Shown here one piece after another: positions 45,373 through 54,029 of a stretch of 64,000 nucleotides of DNA. The first letter of the stretch is position 1; the number at the start of each line of letters is the position of its first letter. Source of the DNA: Thalassorhabdus alkalitolerans (lineage in GTDB: Bacteria > Bacillota > Bacilli > Bacillales > Marinococcaceae); assembly GCF_042656585.1 (NCBI RefSeq), contig NZ_JBHSPG010000023.1. The stretch is one strand, 5' to 3'. Below the pieces are notes generated by a model. The model did no database searches. It saw only the letters and a program-made list of their open reading frames with translations, and was not told where the DNA came from. Both the position numbers and the translations under genes were made by a program.

Positions 45373-46035
45373 ATGTCATCACAAGAAAAGGTATACATTG
45401 AAGTTATTAAGGAAATAAATCGAATGATTCATACGAATGGTTTAAAGAGCGGAGACAAACTTCCCTCTGAACGAGAAATGAGTGATCGGCTTCATGTCGG
45501 TCGCTCTTCTGTTCGTGAAGCCTTCCGATCACTCGAACTTCTCGACCTGATCGAAACTAGACGTGGAGAAGGGACGTTTATGAAAGAGGCCGGAGGAAAG
45601 CGCCTTGTAGAAATAATTGCTTCTTTTATTCTTAAGGATGAAAAAGCCCGCCGCGATCTTGCAGAAACAAGAAAAGTAGTAGAAGTCGAAGCGCTTCGTC
45701 TCGCCTGCTGCAGAGCAAGACAAGAGGAAATCGAAGAGCTTGAGGATTTGCTTGCTTCGTATGAGGGAAAAGTCAAGTGTGGCACTCTTCCTCTTGAGGA
45801 AGATTATCTTTTCCATAAAAAGATTGTTAAACTTTCAGGAAATCATTTAATGCACCAAATATGGATTCCCTTAGTAGAGTACACAAAAGCTGCGTTAAAA
45901 GAATCTTTATCCAGGCCTGGAAGACCCTTATACTCCTATGAAGAACATGTCCAGATTTACAAAGCGCTTAAATCCAGAGATGAGGATAAAGCGATTAAAG
46001 CACTAAGTGATCATTTAGAAAATAGTGCATTTTAG
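45373..46035 (+). CDS. FadR-subfamily GntR transcriptional regulator
   Basis: 220 residues from ATG 45373, though ATGs at 45355-45367 are also possible because the ribosome site (GGCGGTGATG) is ambiguous. The winged helix holds KLPSEREMSDRLHVGRSSVR (about 31-50) and LLDLIETRRGEGTF; the C-terminal part is an FCD all-alpha ligand domain (ETRKVVEVEALRLA; DYLFHKKIVKLSGN; EEHVQIYKALKSRD). It lies between malic enzyme and accDA and probably senses a carboxylate or acyl metabolite. A matching operator palindrome is at 43981. Confidence 0.85.
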   Translation: MSSQEKVYIEVIKEINRMIHTNGLKSGDKLPSEREMSDRLHVGRSSVREAFRSLELLDLIETRRGEGTFMKEAGGKRLVEIIASFILKDEKARRDLAETRKVVEVEALRLACCRARQEEIEELEDLLASYEGKVKCGTLPLEEDYLFHKKIVKLSGNHLMHQIWIPLVEYTKAALKESLSRPGRPLYSYEEHVQIYKALKSRDEDKAIKALSDHLENSAF

Positions 46036-46058
46036 GCTCCAAGAATTTTTTATGGGTA

Positions 46059-46177
46059 AAACAACTCCTTTTTCTACCATTTCCCCTAAGCTGAGTACAT
46101 AAAAACGGGCTGGGTGTGAACAGGGCGAAAAAAGGGAAGATCTGTCCCCTTTAGGGGAAAGAGTTGTTTTTTTTAAG
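46059..46177 (+). promoter_or_regulatory. Long-range stem-loop with T-run ahead of accDA
   Basis: AAACAACTC (46059-46067) pairs with GAGTTGTTT (46161-46169), and TTCCCCT (46081-46087) with AGGGGAA (46153-46159). An inner GGGA/TCCC hairpin lies just before. Eight T end the structure. It may simply terminate the regulator gene, but the 90-base span and distance (85 bases) to accD allow an attenuator. Confidence 0.5.
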
Positions 46178-46261
46178 CGATATGATAATCTATCTAATAA
46201 CCTTTTTAATTGCTAAATAGAATGATGAGGAGTCATTACGTATAGATAAGGAGGTGTCTGT

Positions 46262-47119
46262 GTGCTAAAAGATTTTTTCTCTAAAAAAAGAAAGTATGCC
46301 ACGGTTCCATCTGAACGAGAACAACCGAGGAAGATGAATGAAGGAGTTATGACAAAGTGCCCTGAATGCAAAACGATCGTGTATTCAAAAGAGTTAAAGA
46401 AAAATGACATGGTCTGTCAAAGTTGTGCACATCATTTTTCTATGACTGCTTACGAACGAATCGAGTGTATATGTGATGAAGGCACCTTTGTAGAATTAAA
46501 CGGGTATTTGTCATCTGCCAATCCACTTTCTTTTCCTGACTATGAAGAGAAGCTTGAAAAAGATAAACAAAAAACAGAATTAAATGAAGCGGTCGTTACG
46601 GGAGAAGGGTTAATTCAGGGGTATCGCTGCATTATTAGTGTAATGGATTCAAGGTTTCGAATGGGAAGTATGGGCTCTGTGGTCGGTGAGAAAATTACAC
46701 GTGCAATAGAACAGGCCATTGATAAGCGGCTTCCATTTATTATGTTTTCTGCTTCAGGAGGAGCTCGGATGCAGGAAGGTGTACTAAGCTTGATGCAAAT
46801 GGCAAAAACGAGCTCTGCATTGAGAAGACTGTCAGAAGAAGGCCTTTTATATATTTCTGTATTTACTCACCCGACAACAGGCGGTGTTTCTGCCAGCTTT
46901 GCCTCCTTAGGAGATTATAACCTTTCAGAACCAAAGGCTTTAATTGGGTTTGCCGGAAGAAGAATTATCGAGCAGACCATTAGAGAGGAGCTTCCGCAAG
47001 ACTTTCAAACTGCAGAGTTTTTATTAAAACACGGACAGCTCGATAAAGTGGTACCCAGGGGGGAAATGCGGGAAACTCTGGCAAAAATACTAGACCTGCA
47101 TACGCCGGATACAGAGTAA
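46262..47119 (+). CDS. accD: Acetyl-CoA carboxylase carboxyltransferase beta subunit
   Basis: Transfers CO2 from carboxybiotin to acetyl-CoA, forming malonyl-CoA with AccA. 285 residues. The N-terminal zinc ribbon uses Cys33, Cys36, Cys52 and Cys55; the crotonase-fold body has SASGGARMQEGVLSLMQM and THPTTGGVSASFA. GTG start with GGAGGTG five bases upstream. It lies 13 bases before accA. Confidence 0.97.
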   Translation: MLKDFFSKKRKYATVPSEREQPRKMNEGVMTKCPECKTIVYSKELKKNDMVCQSCAHHFSMTAYERIECICDEGTFVELNGYLSSANPLSFPDYEEKLEKDKQKTELNEAVVTGEGLIQGYRCIISVMDSRFRMGSMGSVVGEKITRAIEQAIDKRLPFIMFSASGGARMQEGVLSLMQMAKTSSALRRLSEEGLLYISVFTHPTTGGVSASFASLGDYNLSEPKALIGFAGRRIIEQTIREELPQDFQTAEFLLKHGQLDKVVPRGEMRETLAKILDLHTPDTE

Positions 47120-47132
47120 GGAGGTGGAAGCA

Positions 47133-48107
47133 TTGAATGGCAACTTGCCTTTTGAAAAACCAGTGGTTGAATTAAGAGAGAAAATCAAAGAGCTTAAATC
47201 CTTTACCGAAGAAAAAGATATCGATTTAAGCGGTGAAATTGAAACATTGGAAGCACGGCTTGTTCAGCTGGAAAAAGATGTCTATGGAAACCTGAAGCCG
47301 TGGGAACGGGTGCAAATTGCCCGTCACGGGGAAAGGCCTACAACTATGGAATACATAGAAGAGTTGTTCACGGACTTTCTTGAACTCCATGGAGACCGTC
47401 TTTATGGAGACGATGAAGCTATCGTTGGCGGAATTGCGAAGTACAAGGGCCGTCCTGTTACGGTAGTGGGTCATCAACGGGGAAAGGATACTAAAGAAAA
47501 TATCCGCAGAAACTTTGGTATGCCCCACCCTGAAGGTTATCGAAAAGCGATACGGCTTATGAAGCAAGCAGAAAAATTTAACAGACCTATTATTTGTTTT
47601 ATTGATACGAAAGGAGCCTTTCCCGGCAAAGCAGCAGAAGAGAGAGGCCAAAGTGAAGCAATTGCGCGCAATCTGTTTGAAATGGCTGGATTGACTGTTC
47701 CTGTCGTCTGTATTGTTATTGGAGAAGGGGGAAGTGGCGGAGCCCTTGCCCTAGGTGTAGGCAACCATATTCATATGCTGGAAAACTCCACATACTCTGT
47801 CATCTCACCGGAAGGTGCAGCTTCTATTTTGTGGAAAGACTCCTCCTACGCCCAAAAAGCAGCAGAAACAATGAGGATTACAGCACCGGATTTAAAAGAG
47901 TTAGGTATCCTGGAGGAAGTGATTTCTGAGATACAAGGTGGAGCGCACCAGGATTTAAAGAAACAGGCTGCCTTGATTGATGAGACTCTGTCTCGATCAT
48001 TAGAAGAACTTTCATCTCTGAAACCTGAAGAACTTGTTTCTCAGCGCTATGAGAAATACAAAGCAATTGGACAGTTAGCTGATGACAACGTCATAATAGA
48101 CAGTTAA
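47133..48107 (+). CDS. accA: Acetyl-CoA carboxylase carboxyltransferase alpha subunit
   Basis: Partner of AccD. 324 residues; B. subtilis AccA has 325. Key blocks are HGDRLYGDDEAIVGGIA, GHQRGKDTKEN, and IGEGGSGGALALGVG (oxyanion loop). TTG at 47133 lies 8 bases after AAGGAGG; a GTG at 47124 overlaps the ribosome site. Same transcript as accD. Confidence 0.96.
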   Translation: MNGNLPFEKPVVELREKIKELKSFTEEKDIDLSGEIETLEARLVQLEKDVYGNLKPWERVQIARHGERPTTMEYIEELFTDFLELHGDRLYGDDEAIVGGIAKYKGRPVTVVGHQRGKDTKENIRRNFGMPHPEGYRKAIRLMKQAEKFNRPIICFIDTKGAFPGKAAEERGQSEAIARNLFEMAGLTVPVVCIVIGEGGSGGALALGVGNHIHMLENSTYSVISPEGAASILWKDSSYAQKAAETMRITAPDLKELGILEEVISEIQGGAHQDLKKQAALIDETLSRSLEELSSLKPEELVSQRYEKYKAIGQLADDNVIIDS

Positions 48108-48114
48108 ATTTGGA

Positions 48115-48150
48115 AAGTGCTTACTCGTAGCAAGAGAAGCACTTTTTTCT
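48115..48150 (+). terminator. accDA terminator
   Basis: AAAGTGCTT/AAGCACTTT stem with a 14-base loop and T-run. Confidence 0.85.
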
Positions 48151-48289
48151 TTGCATGAAAGGCTTTACAAATGATTAAATGTTATAGGGATGGATGAAAG
48201 TTGTTTTCATTTCCCTGATAAATGGGGAAAAATGGATAGGGTCAGCTTTTTTTTGTACAATAAAGAAAAGATAACCGAGGAGGTTAATA

Positions 48290-49249
48290 ATGAAGCGTAT
48301 TGGAGTACTTACCAGCGGTGGAGACTCTCCTGGAATGAATGCAGCGGTCAGAGCTGTTGTTCGTAAAGCAATCTTTAATAATGTAGAGGTATACGGAATT
48401 TATTATGGATATGCCGGTTTAATTTCAGGAGACATAAAAAAATTGGAAATTGGTGACGTAGGTGATATTATTCACCGAGGCGGCACTATGCTTTATACAG
48501 CTCGCTGTGAGGAGTTTAAAACAGAAGAGGGCAGAGAGAAAGCCGTCGCGCAATTGAAAGAATTAGGTATTGAAGGTTTGGTTGTGATTGGAGGAGACGG
48601 TTCTTTCAGAGGAGCTGAAAAATTATCTGAACTAGGGTTTCCTACCATAGGTGTGCCGGGAACTATTGATAATGACATCCCTGGTACTGATTTTACCATT
48701 GGCTTTGACACAGCTCTCAACACAGTAATCGATGCAATTGACAAAATCAGGGATACGGCAACTTCTCATGAGAGAACGTATGTAGTGGAAGTGATGGGTA
48801 GAGATGCGGGCGATCTTGCTTTATGGGCAGGGCTGGCCGATGGAGCGGAATCTATTATCATTCCTGAAGAGCCCTTTAATATGGACAAGATTGTTGAGCG
48901 CCTAAAAAGAGGACATGAACGCGGGAAAAAGCACAGTATTATAATCGTAGCAGAAGGCGTGGGCAGCGGGCCTGAATTTGGTAAAAAAATTCAGGACGCC
49001 ACGAGCTTTGAGACCAGAGTTACGGTACTAGGCCATATACAGCGGGGCGGATCGCCTACCGGCTTTGACCGAGTACTGGCAAGCCGACTTGGCGGAAAGG
49101 CAGTTGAAATTCTATTAGAGGGTGCAGCAGGCCAGATGGTCGGTATTAAAAATAACAAGGAATATTACCAGTCTATCTCTGCAGCCTTATCGGAGAAGCG
49201 TGAACTAGACCTTGAACTGTACCGGCTTTCTCAGGAACTTTCAATTTAA
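48290..49249 (+). CDS. pfkA: 6-phosphofructokinase
   Basis: ATP-dependent phosphorylation of fructose 6-phosphate, the committed step of glycolysis. 319 residues as in B. subtilis. It shows GVLTSGGDSPGMNA (5-18), IGGDGSFRGA, TIDNDIPGTDFTIGFDTA (catalytic Asp) and HIQRGGSPT. GAGGAGG precedes ATG. Followed 54 bases later by pyk with no terminator between, so one operon. Confidence 0.97.
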   Translation: MKRIGVLTSGGDSPGMNAAVRAVVRKAIFNNVEVYGIYYGYAGLISGDIKKLEIGDVGDIIHRGGTMLYTARCEEFKTEEGREKAVAQLKELGIEGLVVIGGDGSFRGAEKLSELGFPTIGVPGTIDNDIPGTDFTIGFDTALNTVIDAIDKIRDTATSHERTYVVEVMGRDAGDLALWAGLADGAESIIIPEEPFNMDKIVERLKRGHERGKKHSIIIVAEGVGSGPEFGKKIQDATSFETRVTVLGHIQRGGSPTGFDRVLASRLGGKAVEILLEGAAGQMVGIKNNKEYYQSISAALSEKRELDLELYRLSQELSI

Positions 49250-49303
49250 GGATCACAGCAGGTAAGCGAATAAGTAATCGGGTATAGATAAAAGGAGGAT
49301 AAC

Positions 49304-51058
49304 ATGAGAAAAACGAAAATTGTATGTACTATCGGTCCAGCCAGTGAACAGGTTGATACGCTGGTAAAGCTGATTGAAGCAGGCATGAATGTTGCACGCT
49401 TGAACTTTTCCCACGGCGATTTTGAGGAACACGGCGCGCGTATCAAAAATATTCGTGAAGCTTCAAAAAGAACAGGGAAAACCGTTGCTATTCTATTGGA
49501 CACAAAAGGACCGGAAATCCGCACTCATACCATGGAAAACGGAGCTATTCATCTAGAAAAAGGGCAGGACCTTCTTGTTTCAACAGATGAGGTTATTGGA
49601 ACACCTGAAAAGATTTCTGTTACTTATAAAGGGATTACAAATGATTTGGAAAAAGGAAAGAAAATTCTCCTTGATGATGGTTTAATTGAACTTGAGGTTC
49701 TGGAAGTCAGAGACACAGAAGTCCTTACAAGGGTGCTAAACAATGGGGAACTTAAAAATAAGAAAGGAGTTAATCTTCCTAATGTGAAGCTTAACTTGCC
49801 TGGAATAACAGAAAAGGATGCTGAGGATATCGTTTTTGGCATTGAACAAAAAGTAGACTTCATTGCAGCGTCTTTTGTCCGGAGAGCCGAAGACGTCCTT
49901 GAAATCCGTGAGCTTCTTGAACAAAGGAATGGAGAAGACATTCACATCATCCCAAAGATTGAAAACCAGGAAGGCATTGATAATATTAATGAAATTCTGG
50001 AGGTTTCTGACGGCCTGATGGTTGCCCGTGGAGACATGGGTGTAGAGATTCCGCCTGAAGAGGTTCCTCTTGTTCAAAAAAGCTTAATCAAGAAGTGTAA
50101 TACGATTGCAAAACCGGTGATAACAGCCACACAAATGCTTGATTCTATGCAAAGAAACCCGCGGCCCACACGAGCAGAAGCAAGTGACGTAGCTAATGCT
50201 ATTTTTGATGGCACGGATGCTATTATGCTGTCCGGGGAAACGGCGGCGGGAGATTACCCGGTGGAAGCCGTGCAGACGATGAGTGATATTGCTACACGAG
50301 CCGAATCTGCACTTGATTACAAAACAATTCTAGACAAGCGCACGAAAGAAAGCCGCACGTCTATTACGAACTCAATCAGTCAGTCTGTCTCTCATACAGC
50401 ACTAAACCTAAATGCCTCCGCAATCCTTTCAGCTACAGAAAGCGGGCACACGGCAAGAATGGTTTCCAAGTATCGTCCTAAGTCCCGGATCATCGCTGTC
50501 ACAAGCAATGAGCACGTGATGAGACGTCTTTCCCTTGTATGGGGAGTGATTCCAGTAATGGGGACTGAAGCAGCCAGCACTGATGAAATGCTTGATATTA
50601 CCGTACAGGAAGCATTGAAATCTGGAAATGTGGATCACGGGGACCTTGTAGTGATTACGGCTGGAGTCCCTGTTGGTGAATCAGGTACAACAAATATTAT
50701 GAAAGTACACGTTATTGGTGAAATTGCAGCTAAAGGACAAGGCATTGGAAGAAAAACAGCTGCAGGGAAAGTGATTGTGGCAAGAACTGCAGTAGAAGCG
50801 AACCAAAAAGCGACACCAGGCTGCATTCTTGTGACCTACAGCACTGATAAAGAGTTAATGCCTGCTTTTGAAAAAGCTGCAGCTGTGATTACAGAAGAAG
50901 GCGGCCTCACTTCTCATGCAGCAGTGGTGGGAATTAATCTGGGGATTCCGGTTGTAGTTGGAGTGGAAAATGCTCTTCAGCTTTTCGAGGATGGAGAAGA
51001 AGTAACGATAGATAGTGCACATGGAGATATTTATAGAGGGCACGCCAGTGTGCTCTAA
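49304..51058 (+). CDS. pyk: Pyruvate kinase with C-terminal PEP-utiliser domain
   Basis: Makes pyruvate and ATP from phosphoenolpyruvate. 584 residues: the catalytic barrel (MRKTKIVCTIGPAS at the start; Lys/Glu site IPKIENQEGIDN; MVARGDMGVEIP) and the extra C-terminal domain typical of Bacillaceae (about 480-584) with GCILVTYSTDKELMPAF and LTSHAAVVG. AAAGGAGG precedes ATG. Confidence 0.97.
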   Translation: MRKTKIVCTIGPASEQVDTLVKLIEAGMNVARLNFSHGDFEEHGARIKNIREASKRTGKTVAILLDTKGPEIRTHTMENGAIHLEKGQDLLVSTDEVIGTPEKISVTYKGITNDLEKGKKILLDDGLIELEVLEVRDTEVLTRVLNNGELKNKKGVNLPNVKLNLPGITEKDAEDIVFGIEQKVDFIAASFVRRAEDVLEIRELLEQRNGEDIHIIPKIENQEGIDNINEILEVSDGLMVARGDMGVEIPPEEVPLVQKSLIKKCNTIAKPVITATQMLDSMQRNPRPTRAEASDVANAIFDGTDAIMLSGETAAGDYPVEAVQTMSDIATRAESALDYKTILDKRTKESRTSITNSISQSVSHTALNLNASAILSATESGHTARMVSKYRPKSRIIAVTSNEHVMRRLSLVWGVIPVMGTEAASTDEMLDITVQEALKSGNVDHGDLVVITAGVPVGESGTTNIMKVHVIGEIAAKGQGIGRKTAAGKVIVARTAVEANQKATPGCILVTYSTDKELMPAFEKAAAVITEEGGLTSHAAVVGINLGIPVVVGVENALQLFEDGEEVTIDSAHGDIYRGHASVL

Positions 51059-51064
51059 TACATG

Positions 51065-51093
51065 GGAGAAGGCAGATGCCTTCTCCTTTTTCC
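51065..51093 (+). terminator. pfkA-pyk terminator
   Basis: GGAGAAGGC-AGAT-GCCTTCTCC followed by TTTTT. Confidence 0.92.
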
Positions 51094-51417
51094 TGAGCTC
51101 TGTGAAAGGCGAATGGTTTATTTTTATAAGTCCTTTGATTGTAGATAAACGCTCGAGGCGCCTTGAAGAATACTATGAGTCGAAGATCACGCAGGCAGTT
51201 TTCCCTAGGAAGGCAATGCTCCGGGAATAGAAGACAACTGAATGCCGCATTTACTTCAGGTGTAAGGGAAGCGTTCTTTCGCAAAAGCCACCAACAATAT
51301 GTAACAAAGCTAAAGAGAAACCCGGGTAAAACTTAGGAATAAGAAATGATAAAAGGTATACTTGGGTATAGGTAAGATCACTCTTCAAAGGGAAGAACAA
51401 GAAAGCGGGGAACAAAC
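51094..51417. other. Intergenic region between pyk and fxsA
   Basis: I see no supported gene here. A 42-codon frame starting GTG at about 51102 lacks a ribosome binding site. The fxsA promoter is presumably within the last 100 bases but no consensus boxes are clear. Confidence 0.5.
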
Positions 51418-51813
51418 ATGGGGAAAATATTAGTCTTGTTATTGATTATAGTGCCGGCCTTGGAAATCGGCGTACTGCTTCTTTCAGGAAATTACCTTGG
51501 CGTATGGCCTACAGTTCTTCTTGTTATTTTAACAGGCGTGCTTGGCGCATGGCTTGCCAAAAGAGAAGGCCTGCAAACCATTCGCACAGCACAGCTGCAA
51601 ATGCAGCAGGGTGAGGTACCGAGCAATCTGATTTTGGACGGCCTCTGCATTCTTGTGGGCGGGGTGGTACTTCTTACGCCTGGGTTTATAACCGACGCCA
51701 TCGGCTTTTTACTATTAATTCCTTTCACAAGAGGGTATTTTAAGGGTGTGTTCCAGAGAGTATTCTCAAAGCTTACCCAATCAGGAAACATCGTGTTCAT
51801 ACGCAGGAAATGA
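51418..51813 (+). CDS. fxsA: FxsA-family membrane protein
   Basis: 131 residues with membrane segments at about 3-24, 27-44 and 76-101, and the conserved PALEIGVLLLSGNYLG near the start. In E. coli FxsA affects phage F exclusion; the general cellular role is unknown. The site GCGGGGA precedes ATG. Same position after pyk as in B. subtilis. Confidence 0.88.
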   Translation: MGKILVLLLIIVPALEIGVLLLSGNYLGVWPTVLLVILTGVLGAWLAKREGLQTIRTAQLQMQQGEVPSNLILDGLCILVGGVVLLTPGFITDAIGFLLLIPFTRGYFKGVFQRVFSKLTQSGNIVFIRRK

Positions 51814-51904
51814 AGCGGTTCTTCCTGGCGCTACAAAAGTGAAGTGATTTATAAAGTGTGGTACGATAAATGAGAAAGTCTATGGGGAAGGATGTTACAA
51901 CAAC

Positions 51905-52378
51905 TTGATATCACAGGCAACAATATTCATGCTTATCCTGCTGGCCATAGGAGTAATCGGAAAGAACCAATCCCTTGTTGTGGCAATCCTGGTATTACTG
52001 GCACTGAAATGGACTGGTGCAGGAGACAAGGTGTTTCCTTTTATGCAGGCAAAAGGGATTAATATAGCAGTCACCATTTTAACAATAGCTGTCCTTGTTC
52101 CTATCGTAACCGGTGAAATCGGCTTTAAGCAGTTAGGTGATGCAATGAAGTCAGTTTATGCCTGGGTAGCCCTGGGAGCAGGAATTACAGTCGCTCTTAT
52201 TGCAAAGGGAGGAGTAGATCTTCTTCAGAACGACCCTCATATTACTGCTGCGCTTGTGATTGGGACGATACTGGCAGTTGCTCTTTTCAACGGTGTAGCT
52301 GTAGGCCCTTTAATTGGTGCAGGAATAGCTTATTATGCAATGAAAGCGGTGGAGATTTTTTCAGGCGGAGGCGGCTGA
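51905..52378 (+). CDS. ytwI: DUF441 membrane protein YtwI
   Basis: 157 residues, four to five membrane segments, very hydrophobic. Signature stretches are TIAVLVPIVTGEIGFKQLG and NGVAVGPLIGAGIAY. Function unknown. The TTG start at 51905 gives the family N-terminus (M-I-S-Q-A); spacing to GGGAAGGA is long at 12 bases. The B. subtilis neighbour ytvI is not present before citZ. Confidence 0.85.
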   Translation: MISQATIFMLILLAIGVIGKNQSLVVAILVLLALKWTGAGDKVFPFMQAKGINIAVTILTIAVLVPIVTGEIGFKQLGDAMKSVYAWVALGAGITVALIAKGGVDLLQNDPHITAALVIGTILAVALFNGVAVGPLIGAGIAYYAMKAVEIFSGGGG

Positions 52379-52501
52379 AAAAAGGCAGAAGCAGGAGCGG
52401 GCAGAAACCAAAGTACTGGTATTCTCCCGCAATCGAAATTTATCTGAATAATTTAATTAGTTAAACTTTTTCGAGAGTTGAAGTTAATTCTCATGAATAA
52501 G

Positions 52502-52530
52502 TTCACAAAAGTTTAAAAAATGTTTATAAT
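52502..52530 (+). promoter_or_regulatory. Predicted citZ promoter
   Basis: TTCACA (52502-52507), 17-base spacer, perfect TATAAT (52525-52530). It gives a long leader of about 230 bases before citZ. Confidence 0.7.
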
Positions 52531-52700
52531 TGATACTGGGTGTAATGTTCTTCCTACATAGCCTATTGATTAAGCACGTTCAATTAGGCGGGGTGCATGA
52601 AGGAACGGCTTAGGGTCGAATTCTTCCTGAAACAGACTAAGCAGTCTAAACTCTTCGGTTACGTAGGTATGATAGGGTTTCCCCTTGCTGAACGTGAAAA

Positions 52701-52714
52701 TGTAAGCATTTACG
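52701..52714 (+). promoter_or_regulatory. cre-like site in the citZ leader
   Basis: TGTAAGCATTTACG differs from the ideal cre TGTAAGCGTTTACA at two positions. It lies about 170 bases downstream of the predicted start, where CcpA would act as a roadblock. citZ is a known CcpA target in B. subtilis. Confidence 0.4.
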
Positions 52715-52766
52715 ATTTTCAAACCTTTTGGAAATCGCAAACTTTTTCGGTGAAGGAGAGGTTGAA

Positions 52767-53882
52767 ATGAGCACAACTCGTGGTCTTGAAGGCGTTGTTG
52801 CAACAACTTCCAGTGTTAGTTCAATTATCGATGATGTATTAACTTATCAAGGGTATGACATTGATGATTTAACTGATAATGCTAGCTTTGAGGAGGTTAT
52901 TTACCTCCTTTGGAACGGTCGTCTGCCAAAGAAAGATGAATTGGAAGAGTTGACGAAAAATTTAGCAAGTGACATGGAAGTCCCTAAAGAAGTGTTTGAC
53001 TATATGAAGTCTTACCCTATCGATAAGGTACACCCTATGGCAGCTCTTCGCACAGCTGTTTCACAGCTTGCTTTATACGACGAAGAAGCTGATGAAATGA
53101 CTGAAGAGGCTAACCGTCGCAAAGCAATTCGCCTGCAAGCAAGAATTCCTGCAATCGTTACAGGCTTTGCCCGTATCAGAAATGGCAAGGAGCCTGTTTT
53201 GCCTAAAAAGGAACTCAGCTTTGCAGCAAACTTCTTATACATGCTTAATGGAGAAGAACCAGATGAAATTTCAGAAACTGCTTTTAACAAGGCGTTAGTC
53301 CTTCACGCTGATCATGAGCTTAATGCTTCTACTTTTACAGCTCGTGTGTGTGTAGCTACATTGTCAGATGTATACTCCGGTATTACTTCTGCCATCGGAG
53401 CCTTAAAAGGCCCGCTTCATGGGGGAGCAAATGAACGCGTCATGTCAACACTTATGGATATTGGAGAAGTTGACAATGTGGAACCATATATCCGTAAAGC
53501 TCTTGATAATAAAGAGAAGATTATGGGATTTGGACACCGGGTATACAAGAATGGGGACCCTAGAGCAAAGCATTTGCGCGACATGTCCAAAAAGCTCACA
53601 AGTATCACTGGAGAGTCAAAATGGTATGATATGTCTGTAAAGGTAGAAGAAATGGTAGTGGGTGAAAAAGGCTTACTTCCTAACGTTGATTTCTATTCTG
53701 CTTCCGTATATCACAGCCTGGGAATCGATCATGATTTGTTTACCCCTATCTTTGCAACGAGCCGTGTTTCTGGCTGGCTTGCCCATATTCTTGAGCAGTA
53801 CAGCGATAATCGTTTAATTCGCCCAAGAGCTGAGTATGTCGGGCCTGACAAACAAGCGTACGTCCCTTTAAACGAACGCTAG
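52767..53882 (+). CDS. citZ: Citrate synthase
   Basis: Condenses oxaloacetate and acetyl-CoA to citrate. 371 residues. Catalytic blocks are KGPLHGGANE (His), GFGHRVYK (His) and NVDFYSASVYHSLGI (Asp). ATG at 52767 follows GAAGGAGAGG; the family N-terminus STTRGLEGVVATTSSVSS matches exactly. First gene of the citZ-icd-mdh cluster. Confidence 0.97.
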   Translation: MSTTRGLEGVVATTSSVSSIIDDVLTYQGYDIDDLTDNASFEEVIYLLWNGRLPKKDELEELTKNLASDMEVPKEVFDYMKSYPIDKVHPMAALRTAVSQLALYDEEADEMTEEANRRKAIRLQARIPAIVTGFARIRNGKEPVLPKKELSFAANFLYMLNGEEPDEISETAFNKALVLHADHELNASTFTARVCVATLSDVYSGITSAIGALKGPLHGGANERVMSTLMDIGEVDNVEPYIRKALDNKEKIMGFGHRVYKNGDPRAKHLRDMSKKLTSITGESKWYDMSVKVEEMVVGEKGLLPNVDFYSASVYHSLGIDHDLFTPIFATSRVSGWLAHILEQYSDNRLIRPRAEYVGPDKQAYVPLNER

Positions 53883-53887
53883 TGTTT

Positions 53888-53909
53888 AAGAGAGAGTATT
53901 CTCTCTCTT
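53888..53909 (+). other. Hairpin between citZ and icd
   Basis: AAGAGAGAG-TATT-CTCTCTCTT, a perfect 9-bp stem without a T-run. More likely an mRNA-stability or partial-termination element than a full terminator. Confidence 0.5.
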
Positions 53910-54029
53910 ACTACATATAGTAAGTAAGAATTTAAGACAGCTGGCTGCTAAACAAGTGATCAATCAGCTGAGCTCTTTTGTATCACCAAGAAATTAACAA
54001 GTTAACTATTAGCTAGGAGGAATGTAACA

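Noticed and set aside
46100..46130. Third copy of the GGCTGGGACAAAA repeat (GGGCTGGGTGTGAACAGGG)
   Set aside because: Only the first seven or so bases match the head; no following hairpin of the same layout.
51015..51230. 71-codon frame overlapping the end of pyk
   Set aside because: It runs through the pyk terminator, has no ribosome site, and its later part lacks a supported start.
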